This document shows positions 1-10,485 of a stretch of 64,000 nt of DNA, piece after piece. Both the position numbers and the translations under genes were made by a program. Every line of letters begins with the position of its first letter. The first letter of the stretch is position 1. Origin of the DNA: Arachis hypogaea. Taxonomy: Eukaryota; Streptophyta; Magnoliopsida; Fabales; Fabaceae. The notes beneath the pieces are model-generated. The model saw nothing but the letters and a program-made list of their open reading frames with translations, searched no databases and was not told the DNA's origin. The DNA lies in the NCBI RefSeq assembly GCF_003086295.3, contig NC_092054.1:59249546-59313545 (forward strand), written 5' to 3'.

Positions 1-7
1 GTCCACC

Positions 8-1159
8 TTAGTGAGGGTGACGTCTTCCTCTTCTTGAAGAACCAATGGTGCTTTTGAGCTCCTCTATGTCTCTTCCTTGCCTTTGTTGCTCCTCCCTCAT
101 GGCTCTTTGATCTTCTCTAATCTCATGGAGAATAATGGGGTGCTCTTGGTGCTCCACCCTTAATTGTCCCATGTTGGAACTTAATTCTCCTAGGGAGGTG
201 TTGATTTGCTCCCAATAGTTTTGTGGAGGAAAGTGCATCCCTTCAGGCATCTCAGGGATTTCATGGTGAGGAATTTCCTCATGCTCATGTTGAGGTCCAT
301 GATCTCTTATTTGCTCCATCCTTTTCTTAGTGATGGGCTTGTCCTCTTCAATGAAGATGTCTCCCTCTATGTCAATTCCAACTGAATTGCAGAGGTGGCA
401 TATGAGGTGAGGAAAGGCTAACCTTGCCCAAGTGGAAGACTTGTCAGCCACCTTGTAAAGTTCTTGAGGTATAATCTCATGAACTTCCACCTCCTCTCCA
501 ATCATGATACTATGGATCATGATGGCCCGGTCTATAGTAACTTCAGACCGGTTACTAGTAGGAATGATTGAGCGTTGAATGAACTCTTGCCATCCCCTAG
601 CCACTGGTTTGAGGTCATGCCTTCTTAGTTGAACCGGCTTGCCTCTTGAGTCAATTTTCCATTGAGCTCCTTCCTCACATATGTCTATGAGGACTTGGTC
701 CAACCTTTGATCAAAGTTGACCCTTCTTGTGTAGGGGCGTGCGTTTTCTTCCATCATTGGCAAGTTGAACGCCAGCCTTACATTTTTCAGACTGAAATCT
801 AAGTATTTCCCCCGAACCATGGTAAGCCAATGCTTTGGATTCGGGTTCACACTTTGATCATGGTTCCTAGTGATCCATGCGTTTGCATAGAACTCTTGAA
901 CCATTAGGATCCCGACTTGTTGAATGGGGTTGGTGAGAACTTCCCAACCTCTTCTTTGGATCTCAAGTCGGATCTCCAGATACTCATTCTTTTTGAGCTT
1001 GAAAGGAACCTCAGGGATCACTTTCTTCTTGGCCACAACTTCATAGAAGTGGTCTTGATAGACCTTTGAGATGAATTTCTCCATCTCCCATGACTCAGAG
1101 GTGGAAGCAATTGCCTTCCCTTTCCTCTTTCTAGAGGTTTCTCTGGCCTTAGGTGCCAT
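8..1159 (-). CDS. Extra ORF downstream of (missing) pol in element J
   Basis: An intact 383-residue ORF with ATG at 1159, in the place where Athila-lineage elements carry an extra, env-position ORF. It is clearly related to the ORF at 47251-48270 in element H. Shared blocks include RGWE near residue 70, TMVRG near residue 112, DLKPVARG near residue 184, PTSN near residue 201 and PITKK near residue 275. It resembles the family annotated as putative plant transposon protein (named from memory). No signal peptide or membrane segment is visible, so an envelope role has no support here. The N-terminus is Lys/Arg-rich and the last 70 residues are Gln/Glu-rich and probably coiled coil. Function unknown. 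Confidence 0.75.
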   Translation of the reverse strand: MAPKARETSRKRKGKAIASTSESWEMEKFISKVYQDHFYEVVAKKKVIPEVPFKLKKNEYLEIRLEIQRRGWEVLTNPIQQVGILMVQEFYANAWITRNHDQSVNPNPKHWLTMVRGKYLDFSLKNVRLAFNLPMMEENARPYTRRVNFDQRLDQVLIDICEEGAQWKIDSRGKPVQLRRHDLKPVARGWQEFIQRSIIPTSNRSEVTIDRAIMIHSIMIGEEVEVHEIIPQELYKVADKSSTWARLAFPHLICHLCNSVGIDIEGDIFIEEDKPITKKRMEQIRDHGPQHEHEEIPHHEIPEMPEGMHFPPQNYWEQINTSLGELSSNMGQLRVEHQEHPIILHEIREDQRAMREEQQRQGRDIEELKSTIGSSRRGRRHPH

Positions 1160-2053
1160 AAATGGTTATGGAAAAACAAAAAGCTATGCTTTTACCACAC
1201 CAAACGTAAAATGTTTGCTCGTCCCCAAGAAAAAGAAGAAAAAAAGTAGTAGAAGAAGAAGAAAATGGAGGAGATGGGGGAAGAAGATGTATTCGGCCAA
1301 GGAGAAGAAGAGAGGGTTGTGTTGTGTGAAAATGAAAAAAGGAGTGAGGGGTTTTTATAGGAGTGAGGGAGAGTGTAGGGTTCGGCCATTAGGGTTGGGT
1401 TTGGGAGGGAAATTAGTTTGAATTTTGAATGTAGGTGGGGTTTATGGGGAAGAGAGGATGGATGTGAGTGGTGAAGAAGTGATGGGAAAGAGTGATTGAG
1501 GTGATTGGTGAAGGGTATTTAGGGATCCTGTGGGGTCCATAGATCCTGAGGGGATCCTGTGGGGTTCACAGATCCTGAGGGGATCCTGTGGGTCCACAGA
1601 TCAAGTGGGGTCAAGGACTTAGCATCCCTACTCCAATTAGGCGTGTAAAACGCCCTTGCTGTGCAATCCTGGCGTTTAACGCCAGACTGTTGCCTGTTTC
1701 TGGCGTTAAACGCCCAAATGTAGCTTGTTTCTGGCGTTTAACGCCAGGCATATGCTTGTTTCTGGCGTTAAACGCCAGCTTGGTGCCTGTTTCTGGCGTT
1801 AAACGCCAGACAGATGCTTGTTTCTGGCGTTTAAACGCCAGACTGCTCTCCTCCAGGGTGTGCTATTTTCAATGCTGTTTTTCATTCTGTTTTTGATTTT
1901 TCAGTAGTTTTTGTGACTTCACATGATCATCAACCTAATAAAACACGAAATAACAAAAGGAAAATAAAATAGATATGATCAAATAACATTGGGTTGCCTC
2001 CCAACAAGCACTTCTTTAATGTCAATAGCTTGACAGTGAGCTCTCATGGAGCC
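1160..2053 (-). other. Non-coding stretch of element J between pol remnant and extra ORF
   Basis: No credible gene. It holds a cluster of GGCGTTTAACGCC words, short direct repeats of gatcctgnggggtcc around 1525-1605, and near 1985-2050 the inverse of a block matching the post-integrase leader of element H (46315-46360, with GGGAGGCAACCCA). Short ORFs here on both strands arise from low complexity. Confidence 0.6.
1639..1845. repeat. Cluster of GGCGTTTAACGCC palindromic words (element J)
   Basis: About seven copies of a near-palindrome, variants of CTGGCGTTTAACGCCAG, spaced about 25-35 bases apart and joined by short spacers rich in TGCTTGTTT or TGCCTGTTT. The same word occurs in the LTR of this element (near 7095-7200) and in the LTRs, gag and 3' region of element H. 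Confidence 0.85.
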
Positions 2054-2345
2054 TCACAGATAATCAGAGCAAGGTTGGAACCTCCCAACACCAAACTTAG
2101 AGTTTGAATGTGGGGGTTTAACACCAAACTTAGAGTTTGGTTGTGGCCTCCCAACACCAAACTTAGAGTTTGACTGTGGGGCCTTTAGTTGACTCTGCAG
2201 TAAGAGAAGCTTTTCATGTTTCCTCTCCATGGTTATAGAAGGAGATCCTTGAGTTTCAAATACAAGGTTGTCCTCATTCAGTTGAAGGACTAACTCTCCT
2301 CTGTCCACATCAATCACAGCTCTTGCTGTGGCTAGGAAGGGTTTT
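2054..2345 (-). pseudogene. Post-protease remnant with in-frame tandem motif
   Basis: On the minus strand the segment just below 2345 reads as the conserved block after the protease domain (FLATARA, then VIDVDRGEL). About 25 residues later it passes into a tandem motif read as SNSKFGV, repeated three times, each copy containing the DNA word AAGTTTGGTGT. It then joins the tail that follows integrase in related elements, so RT, RNase H and integrase are missing between these blocks. Between 2345 and 2418 the frame is also broken by a stop and a small deletion. It is a deletion scar, not a functional gene. Confidence 0.6.
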
Positions 2346-2417
2346 TATAGGAGTGAGATCAGCAGGGATGTAAAGGCCTTCAACCTTTACTAACACATCC
2401 TCTACTTGTCCATAAGC

Positions 2418-2882
2418 CTATTTTCTTGAGTTGTCTGCCATCTCTAATGAGATTCTGGTAGCTTGCACCTCAAAGATCCTAAGTTTCTCCATTACAGAGA
2501 GTGGCATTAAGTTTATTCCTGACCCCAGGTCACACAGAGCCTTCTCAAAGGTCATGGTGCCTATGGTACATGGTATTAAGAATTTGCCAGGATCCTGTTT
2601 ATTTTGAGGTAATTTCTGCCTATCCAATGCATTCAGTTCATTGGTGAGCAAGGGAGGTTCATCTTCCCAAGTCTCATTACCAAATAATTTGGCATTCAGC
2701 TTCATGATTTCTCCAAGGTATTTAGCAAATTGCTCTTCAGTAATGTCTTCATCCTCTTCAGAGGAAGAACACTCATCAGAGCTCATGAAGGGCAGAAGGA
2801 GGTTCAATGGAATCTCTATGGTCTCTAGATGAGCCTCAGATTCCTTTAGTTCCTCAAAGGGATACTCCTTATTCTTCCTCAC
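2418..2882 (-). pseudogene. Retroviral-type aspartic protease region of element J (broken)
   Basis: A 154-residue ORF with an acidic N-terminal half (SSSEEDEDITEEQF near residue 38) and a C-terminal aspartic protease core. The core shows KFLIPCTIG followed by CDLGSGINLMPLSV; Athila-type proteases usually have CDLGASINLMP, so the active-site Asp and Gly are present. The frame stops at 2418 just after the core and the C-terminal half of the fold is deleted. It overlaps the gag end by 14 bases in another frame. Its role would be cleavage of Gag and Pol in the virus-like particle, but this copy is too short to work. Confidence 0.7.
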
Positions 2883-4323
2883 TAGGAATCACGTCCTCCT
2901 CCTCCTCTTTGGGTTCGGCCACACCATGTAAGGCTATGGCCTTGCACTCTCTTTTTAGATTTTCTTCTGTATTGCTTGGGAGAGTACTTGGAGGGATTTC
3001 AGTGACTCTTTTACTCAGCTGGCCCACTTGTGCCTCCAAATTCCTAATGGAGGACCTTGTTTCATTCATGAAACTCACAGTGGCCTTAGATAGATCAGAG
3101 ACTATATTTGCTAAGCTAGATGGATTCTGCTCAGAATTCTCTGTCTGTTGCTGAGTGGATGATGGAAAAGGCTTGCTATTGCTGAACCTGTTTCTTCCAC
3201 CATTATTAAAGCATTGTTGAGGCTTTTGTTGATCCTTCCATGAGAAATTTGGATGATTTCTCCATGAGGGATTATAGGTGTTTCCATAGGGTTCACCCAC
3301 GTAATTCACCTCTGCTATTGCAGGGTTCTCAGGATCATAAGCTTCTTCTTCAGAAGATGCCTCTTTAGTACTGTTGGATGATTCCTTCAATCCATTCAGA
3401 CTCTGAAAGATCATATTGACTTGCTGAGTCAATATTTTATTCTGATCCAATATGGCATTCAGAGTATCAATTTCAAGAACTCCCTTCCTCTGAGGCGTCC
3501 CATTACTCACAGGATTCCTTTCAGAAGTGTACATGAACTGGTTATTTGCAACCATGTCAATGAGTTCTTGAGCTTCTGCAGGCGTTTTCTTTAGGTGAAT
3601 GGATCCACCTGCAGAATGGTCCAATGACATTTTAGATAATTCAGACAGACCATCATAGAATATATCCAGGATGGTCCATTCTGAAAGCATGTCAGAAGGA
3701 CACTTTTTGGTCAGTTCCTTGTATCTCTCCCAAGCTTCATAGAGGGATTCACTTTCTTTTTGTCTGAAGGTTTGAACATCCACTCTAAGCTTACTAAGCT
3801 TTTGAGGAGGAAAGAACTTAGCTAAGAAAGCCGTGACCAGCTTATCCCAAGAGTTCAGGCTATCCTTAGGTTGAGAGTCCAACCATATTCTAGCTCTGTC
3901 TCTTACAGCAAATGGGAAAAGCATAAGCCTGTAGACCTCAGGATCAACCCCATTGGTTTTAACAGTATCACAGATCTGCAAGAATTCAGTTAAGAACTGA
4001 AAAGGATCTTCAGATAGAAGTCCATAAAACTTGCAATTCTGTTGCATCAGAGAAACTAGTTGAGGTTTCAGCTCAAAATTGTTTGCTCCAACGGTAGGGA
4101 TTGAGATGCTTCTTCCATGTAAATTGGAATTAGGTGCAGTAAAGTCACCAAGCATCTTCCTTGTATTGTTATTATTTTCGGCCATGCCTCCTTCTTTTTC
4201 AAAAATTTCTGTCAGATTTTCTCCAGAGAGTTGTGCTTTAGCTTCCCTTAGCTTCCTCTTCAGAGTCCTTTCAGGTTCAGGATCAGCCTCAACAAGAATG
4301 TTCTTATCCTTGTTCCTGCTCAT
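2869..4323 (-). CDS. gag: Gag capsid protein of element J
   Basis: An intact 484-residue ORF with ATG at 4323. The central retrotransposon gag domain spans about residues 75-260, with motifs typical of the Athila lineage: VYRLMLFPFAV near residue 132, FLAKFFPP near residue 166, LYEAWERYKEL near residue 194 and LDHSAGGS near residue 233. The last 100 residues are Asn/Gln/Glu-rich with no CCHC zinc knuckle. Gag would build the cytoplasmic virus-like particle in which reverse transcription occurs. The protease frame follows with a 14-base overlap. It is the best preserved gag in the window; the related gag in H has an in-frame stop. Confidence 0.85.
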   Translation of the reverse strand: MSRNKDKNILVEADPEPERTLKRKLREAKAQLSGENLTEIFEKEGGMAENNNNTRKMLGDFTAPNSNLHGRSISIPTVGANNFELKPQLVSLMQQNCKFYGLLSEDPFQFLTEFLQICDTVKTNGVDPEVYRLMLFPFAVRDRARIWLDSQPKDSLNSWDKLVTAFLAKFFPPQKLSKLRVDVQTFRQKESESLYEAWERYKELTKKCPSDMLSEWTILDIFYDGLSELSKMSLDHSAGGSIHLKKTPAEAQELIDMVANNQFMYTSERNPVSNGTPQRKGVLEIDTLNAILDQNKILTQQVNMIFQSLNGLKESSNSTKEASSEEEAYDPENPAIAEVNYVGEPYGNTYNPSWRNHPNFSWKDQQKPQQCFNNGGRNRFSNSKPFPSSTQQQTENSEQNPSSLANIVSDLSKATVSFMNETRSSIRNLEAQVGQLSKRVTEIPPSTLPSNTEENLKRECKAIALHGVAEPKEEEEDVIPSEEE

Positions 4324-5915
4324 ATGAAAAAGAAGAAAACAGAAAAGAAAATATGAAATCCTCTATGTCACAGTATAGAGATTCCTTTATGTGAGTAGAA
4401 GAAGATATGAATAGAAGAAGGAGAATCCAAACACAAGGGTGAGGAGTAGGTTCGAATTCTTGGGTGAAAAGGGATGTTAGAAGATGAACAAATAAATAGA
4501 AGGAGGTGAGGGAGAAGAATTTTCGAAAATTAGATAAAATAAAATAAAAGTATTTTTGTTTTTAAATTAAAAATTAAAATTAAAAATTCGAAAATTAAGC
4601 AAGGAAAATTAAATCAAAGTAAATTAAATTTAAAACAAATAGTTAATTAAAAAGGAAATTTTAGAAAAAGGGGAAAGTGATTTTCGAAAATTAGAGAGAG
4701 AGAGAGAGAGAGAGAGAATTAGTTAGGTAGTTTTGAAAAAGATATGATTGAAACAAAAGGATAGGATTAATTGAAAAAGATTTGAAAATTAATTTTGAAA
4801 AGATAAGAAGTTAGAAAAGATTTTGAAATTGATTTTGAAAAGATGTGATTGAAACTTATTTTGAAAAATATTTGAAAAAGAAGTTTAAAAAAAAGATTTG
4901 ATTTTGAAAATTAAAGTTGATTACTTGACTAACAAGAAACAAAAAGATATGATTTTAAAATTTAAAGATTGAACCTTTCTTAATAGGCAAGTAACAAACT
5001 TAAAAATTTTGAATCAATCACATTAATTGTTAGCATTAATTTCGAAAATCTGAAATAAAAATAAGAAAAAGATTTTGAAAATAATTTTGAAAGTTTCGAA
5101 ATTTATAAAAGAAAAATGAAAAAGATTTGATTTTTGAAAAAGATTTGAAAAAGATAGAATTTTTTAAATTGAAAATTTGATTTGACTCATAAGAAACAAC
5201 TAAATTTTAAAAAGTTTTGAAAAAGTCAACTCAAATTTTCAAAAATTTATGAGAAAATAAGGGAAAAATATTTTTTTGATTTTTAAATTTTAACAAGGAA
5301 AGAGAAAAACATCAAAAAGACTCATCAATGCATGAAAATTTTGGATCAAAACAAAGGAAACATGAAAGAACACTATGAATGCAAAGATGAACACCAAGAA
5401 CACTTTGAAGATCATGATGAACATCAAGTATGTATTTTTGAAAAATTTTTAATAAAAGAAAACATGCAAGACACCAAACTTAGAAATTTTTAATATTTAG
5501 ACACTAAGAATTCAAGAATGCATATGAAAAACAAGAAAAGACACAAAACAAAAAATTTTAAAGATCAAACAAGAAGACTTATCAAGAACAACTTGAAGAT
5601 CATGAAGAACAAGAAAGAAACTCAATGCATGTGTTTTCGAAAATTTTTTAAGAAAAATAAAAGAATGCAATTGACACCAAACTTAAAAATTGACACAAGA
5701 CTCAAACAAGAAACACAAAATTATTTTTGATTTTATGATTTTATTAATTTTTTGGATTTTTCGAAAATTATTTAGGAAAAACGAAAAAGAAAAAAATTAT
5801 TTTAGTATTTTTTTTATATTATTCTCGAAAATAAGAAATAAAAAGCTTAAAAATAAAATAAAATTACCTAATCTGAGCAACAAGATGAACTGTCAGTTGT
5901 CCAAACTCGAACAAT
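4324..5915 (-). other. Non-coding leader of element J
   Basis: AT-rich leader between PBS and gag, with many GATTTTGAAAA-like words. On the minus strand AAGTTTGGTGT-like words recur near 5475 and 5680. A pure AG microsatellite lies at 4693-4717. Short ORFs at 5518-6070 are low-complexity artefacts. Confidence 0.6.
4693..4717. repeat. (AG)n microsatellite
   Basis: About twelve AG units in the leader of element J. Confidence 0.9.
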
Positions 5916-5932
5916 TCCTGGCAACAGCGCCA
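5916..5932 (-). promoter_or_regulatory. PBS of element J (tRNA-Asp type, degenerate)
   Basis: The minus strand reads TGGCGCTGTTGCCAGGA, which differs at two positions from the complement of the 3' end of plant tRNA-Asp (TGGCGCCGTTGCCGGGG). It lies nine bases inside the LTR end, in the same arrangement as element H at 41109. It would prime minus-strand DNA synthesis. Confidence 0.75.
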
Positions 5933-5941
5933 AAAACTTGG

Positions 5942-7575
5942 TGCACAGAAATCGTGACGGTTCCATTCCTTGGTAACGGCGCTAAAAACTCAATACGCAT
6001 GTTCATAATCTTAGTTCTTTGTCACAATTTCGCACAACTAACCAGCAAGTGCACTGGGTCGTCCAAGTAATAAACCTTACCTGAGTAAGGGTCGATCCCA
6101 CGGAGATTGTCGGCTTGAAGCAAGCTATGGTCACCTTGTAAATCTCAGTCAGGCGGATTCAATTGATTATAGAGATTTAATAATTAAAAGATAAATATAA
6201 AATAAAGATAGTGATACTTATGTAATTCATTGGTGAGAATTTCAGATAAGCGTATAGAGATGCGTTCGTTCCTCCTGAACCTCTGCTTTCCTATTATCTT
6301 CATCCAATCATTCATACTCCCTTCTATGGTAAGTTGTATGTTAGGCATCACCGTTGTCAATGGCTACATCCTGTCCTCTCAGTGAAAATGGTCCAATGCG
6401 CTGTCACTGCATGGCTAATCATCTGTCGGTTCTCGATCATACTGGAATAGGATCCATTGATCCTTTTGCGTCTGTCACTACGCCCAGCACTCGCGAGTTT
6501 GAAGCTCGTCGCAACCATCCCTTCCCAGATCCTACTCGGAATACCACAGACAAGGTTTAGACTTTCTGGATCTCAAGAATGGCCGTCCATGGATTCTAAC
6601 TTATACCACGAAGATTCGGATTAAGGAATCCCAGAGATACTCATTCAATCTAAGGTAGAACGGAAGTGGTTGTCAGGCACGCGTTCATAGTTGGGAATGA
6701 TGATGACTGTCACGATCATCACATTCATATTGAGGTGCGAATGAATATCTTAGAATCGGAATAAGCTTGAATTGAATAGAAAAACAATAGTACTTTGTAT
6801 TAATTCATGAGAAACAGCAGAGCTCCACACCTTAATCTATAGTGTATAGAAACTCTACCATTGAAAATACATAAGTGATGAAGGTCCAGGCATGGCCAAG
6901 AGGCCAGCCCCTAAACGTGATCTAAAGATGAAACTAAAGATGTAAATACAATAGTAAAAGGTCCTACTTATACTGAACTAGTTACTAGGGTTTACAAAAA
7001 TGAGTAATTGATGCAGAAATTCACTTCTGGGGCCCACTTGGTGTGTGCATGGGCTGAGCATTGAGCTTTACACGTGTAGAGGCTTCTTTTGGAGTTGAAC
7101 GCCAGTTTGTAACCTGTTTCTGGTGTTTAACTCCACTTTGCAACCTGTTTCTGGCGTTTAACTCTAGAATGCAGCATGGAACTGGCGTTGAACGCCAGTT
7201 TGCGTCATCTAAACTCGGGCAAAGTATAGACTATTATATATTTCTGGAAAGCCCTGGATGTCTACTTTCCAACGCAATTGAGAGCGCACCATTGGGAGTC
7301 CTGCAGCTCTAGAAAATCCACTTTGAGTGCAGGGAGGTCAGAATCCAACAGCATCTGCAGTCCTTCTTCAACCTCTTGAATCTGATTTTTGCTCAAGTCT
7401 CTCAATTTCAGCCAGAAATTACCTGAAATCACAGAAAAACACACAAACTCATAGTAAAGTCCAGAAATGTGATTTTTATTTAAAAACTAATAAAAATATA
7501 CTAAAAACTAACTAAATTATCGTAAAAACTATGTAAAAAACAATGCCAAAAAGCGTATAAATTATCCGCTCATCA
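5942..7575 (-). repeat. 5' LTR of element J
   Basis: On the minus strand it starts at 7575 with TGATGAGCGGATAATTTA and ends at 5942 with TGTGCA, giving about 1.63 kb. Both ends match the LTRs of element H. It holds GGCGTT palindromic words (7095-7200) and the conserved U5 block around GGGATCGACCCTTAC. A second PBS-like stretch lies inside its end (5967-5984). Short ORFs inside are LTR noise. Confidence 0.8.
5967..5984 (-). other. Second PBS-like sequence inside the LTR end
   Basis: The minus strand reads TAGCGCCGTTACCAAGGA after a run of T, resembling the real PBS 35 bases further on. The LTR/PBS junction therefore appears twice. It is probably a duplication absorbed into the LTR of this subfamily. 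Confidence 0.6.
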
Positions 7576-7827
7576 CACTGTCCTTCTCTTATTATCCTTT
7601 ATGCCTTTATCTGTATATCACTTTTGACTTCACGCTTTATCTTTTAGTTGTCGATGCATGAGTGATACAACTGTGCGATTTTATTTTTACTCCTTTTAAG
7701 GCTTCTCGATTAATACTTCCTTCAAATTTACTTATAATTATGTATTAAAAATCCACCTGAGAGTCGTACCATCATAATATCATTGATTTATGACTCGAGC
7801 ATAAGGATTTGAATATTAGGGTGTTAC
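7576..7827. repeat. LTR-end fragment terminating in GGGTGTTACA
   Basis: About 250 bases that end at 7827 in GGGTGTTACA, the inverse of the TGTAACACCC that starts the repeat at 11819. Just inside, the TAAGG and TTAG words also resemble the ends of that repeat. Element J is inserted at its left side, so it was part of something larger. Orientation cannot be fixed because the ends are inverted copies of each other. Confidence 0.45.
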
Positions 7828-10485
7828 AGTCGAGGTCTTCATCATCACCGTCCATAGAGGTTCACGAACACAGGGAAAGTGCTCGAGAGGAGGTGAAGCC
7901 GTTGCGGCACCGTCGCCGAGTCTCGTCGCTATCATCGTCATGTATGGAGTCGTCGCCGCATGCTCCGTCGCCGCTGCTGGTGATGGGTTACCAAGCCTCT
8001 GCCGCTGGAAAGCGGCGCTACCGTAGCTGAGATCCATTGTCGGTAAGGGTTTTGAGTTTGGTTTCCGTTCTTTTGAATTTGCGAGAACGTTATTGTCACT
8101 GCATGTTTGTTACAGTCACCATCACCGGAGTTCTGGTCACCGCTGTCACTTGAGGTGGCTGTCGGGGCTGCTGCCAAATCAGTTCGGAGACCGCTGCTGC
8201 TTCAGTCTCTTATTACAGTAAGTATCTCAGTTTCGGAAAGCTCGCGTTAGTGTTCTGCTATGTGTTATTAAGGTTTTTACGATATTAATATTTTAGGATT
8301 GAGTACCGAGGTTGCATATTACAATTAAAGCTATTTCTGTTGTTGCGAAAGTAAGCGGAGCTGTGGATGCAGCCGCCGCTGATTGTGGGCCGAGAGGAAA
8401 AAGGTTTCTTGATGCGTTTAGTTTATGGTTTCAACTTTTCGAGGTAGGAGTTTTTCTAAAGACTTATCTTATATTTCAGAATTATTATAAATAGATATTG
8501 ATATGGGAAAATATATTTTTGGTAATTATGTAAGTCTTATGTATTGTCTGGTCTATCTTGGGTGAATGTGACTGTTTATTTGATTGAATTACTGATTGAT
8601 TTTGTCAAACTAGTGATTGTTGAATTGGTTTTCTGGAGTTTTCAAAATGGATTTAATCTATTGGAGTTGGTTTGATTTGAAAAAGGTTTATATGGGATCC
8701 GAGAAGGGTGGCAAAGTCCGAGTTTTAGGGGAGATACTGGTGAAATTTCGTTATAAAATTTAAGATTTTGTTTAAAATGTTATTTAGAGAAAATTTGGAA
8801 TTTTGAGAAATTGTGTTATCTGATTTTGAATTTACTAAGAAAAGAATGAATTATGCTATGATTTTGAGTTATGGAGAAAAGCATTTTTTTGTTGGGTTTT
8901 ATTTATTAAGAAAATTAATATATTTTTAAGTTCGATTTATTTAGAAAAGAATTACCTTTTGACTTTAATGTATTTAAGAAAAGTATTTTATTTTGAGGTC
9001 GATTTAAATATGAGGAGACTTATGTTTTGAATTTGTTCAAAAACCTATATTCGAAGGAGTTTTTAATGAACTTAAAAGTAATTGAATTTTGATTGATTAA
9101 TTTCGTTTTTGTGACATCTTGGAAAGAGTTAAAGTATTTTTTAAATTCTGATTTAGCAAAACGGAACAATTTCTGAGCCTTTGAGAATGTTTTAGATTTA
9201 AGAATAAAACTGAATTGGTTTTGGTTTAAATGAATTGGTTTTGTTTTAAATGATTTGGTTTTGGTTTAAGTTTCATTTTGATTGATTCAAATTCAGAAGC
9301 TATGATTTTATGAATCTTTAATGAATTTAAGAAAATAAAATTGGTTGTTCTTCCCTAAAGCCTTAAGACCTTACCGTGGATTTTCATTGATGACTCTTGA
9401 TTTTAAAGTAGTTAAGTGAATGATTCAAGAATGAATGATTTTTGAGTTTTCAATGAGATTTACAATTGATATGATTTTGAAGTTGCTTGACGTTTTCGGA
9501 GAATGTTACCAAAGCGGTTTGGTTTTAAAGAAAATTGATTTGAGAAAAAGTGACTCTTAGCGAGATGTGAACTGAATACGTTTTGTTTTTGAAAGTAAGT
9601 GAGCCAAGAATAATTTTTAAATCGGGATAAAGATGAGTTTGGTTTTGATTGATATGAGATTTGTTAAGTTACGAAAGTGTGCAGGGCACTATATCCCTGG
9701 ACAGTAAGCCAGACATTATATCCCTGGGGTAATGTGAGGACGCTCACATCCCTTCGAGTCATAAGAGTGAGCCGGACACTATATCTCCAGGGGTACCTAT
9801 TTTTATTTGTGACCGGAAGGCAACATCCTAATGGGATGTGTCAAGTATTCTTGTTTGTATTTGAACCTCATTACTTGTTTTTATGACTATAATTGGTTGG
9901 ATTGTGTTGAATTAGATATTGATTGAGTTACTTAGGACTGAGGTCGTGACTGATTATGTGATGGACAGGAGACTGCGGTTGGTTTGTGTTTGAAGTTTAG
10001 TAAAGTATGAAAAGTCAAATAGTTCAACATAGACTTAATGAACCTAAGTTTGGAACAGGTTGGTCATTCATACTATTTAGAAAAACTTTTAAGATTTTTT
10101 TATAAGAAAGGAAAAGGTTCTTTGTAAGCTATCGATAATTAATTGATTTCTCTTTTAAAAAGGATTTTGGATTTTGAGTGTTAAACCAGTGGGTTTTGAA
10201 AAGGTACATGAGACGAGCAACGATCAGTGTATTTGGAAACAATTTTTTTAACCCTCTACTGAGAACCCTGTAAAGGATGATATTCTCACTCTCCTACGGA
10301 TTTTTCTTTTCAGGATATGGACGAAGACGATTATGAAGAGTTTATTTAGTTTTTGATTATACGATGTTTTGTCTTAGTTATTATTTTTTCCCTCTCCTTT
10401 ATCCTTATATTTTTTGTAAAAGGGATAGGAGTTGTGGTATGTAATGCTTATAAGTTATTATTATGTATGTATATCTATAACAATA
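7828..10485 (+). repeat. Incomplete plus-strand copy of the 4.3-kb LTR-like repeat
   Basis: Diverged and inverted relative to 11819-16162. Anchors that match the inverse of that copy are the block GGTGGCAAAGTCCGAGTTTT near 8709 (inverse near 14120) and the block GAGAACCC with GGATGATATTCTCAC near 10261 (inverse near 12235), followed by CAGGATATGGACG. The left 650 bases of the full repeat and its TGTAACACCC start are missing. A triple CTATATCCCTGG-type repeat lies at 9685-9800. The GC-rich part (7830-8200) yields short ORFs on both strands, which I do not accept as genes. Confidence 0.6.

Larger units (their letters stand above)
1..7575 (-). mobile_element. Element J: Athila-like LTR element lacking pol, cut by window edge
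   Basis: Reading the minus strand from 7575 leftwards gives an LTR (7575-5942), a PBS (5932-5916), a long leader, gag (4323-2869), a broken protease (2882-2418), a short post-protease remnant, a non-coding stretch with palindromic repeats, and an extra ORF (1159-8). RT, RNase H and integrase are absent: protease remnants run straight into the non-coding tail that follows integrase in the related element H. The LTR start TGATGAGCGGATAAT is shared with H, so both belong to one lineage. The second LTR lies left of position 1. Intact gag and extra ORF with no pol suggest a non-autonomous element that borrowed pol from relatives; a late deletion is the alternative. Confidence 0.85.

Noticed and set aside
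1639..1845. CRISPR-like array of spaced palindromic repeats
   Set aside because: The repeats are variable, the spacers are short and related to each other, and the context is a plant retroelement with no cas genes.
7809..8177. GC-rich ORFs of 70-80 codons on both strands
   Set aside because: They belong to the GC-rich part of the incomplete copy of the 4.3-kb repeat and match its inverted partner as DNA rather than as protein.
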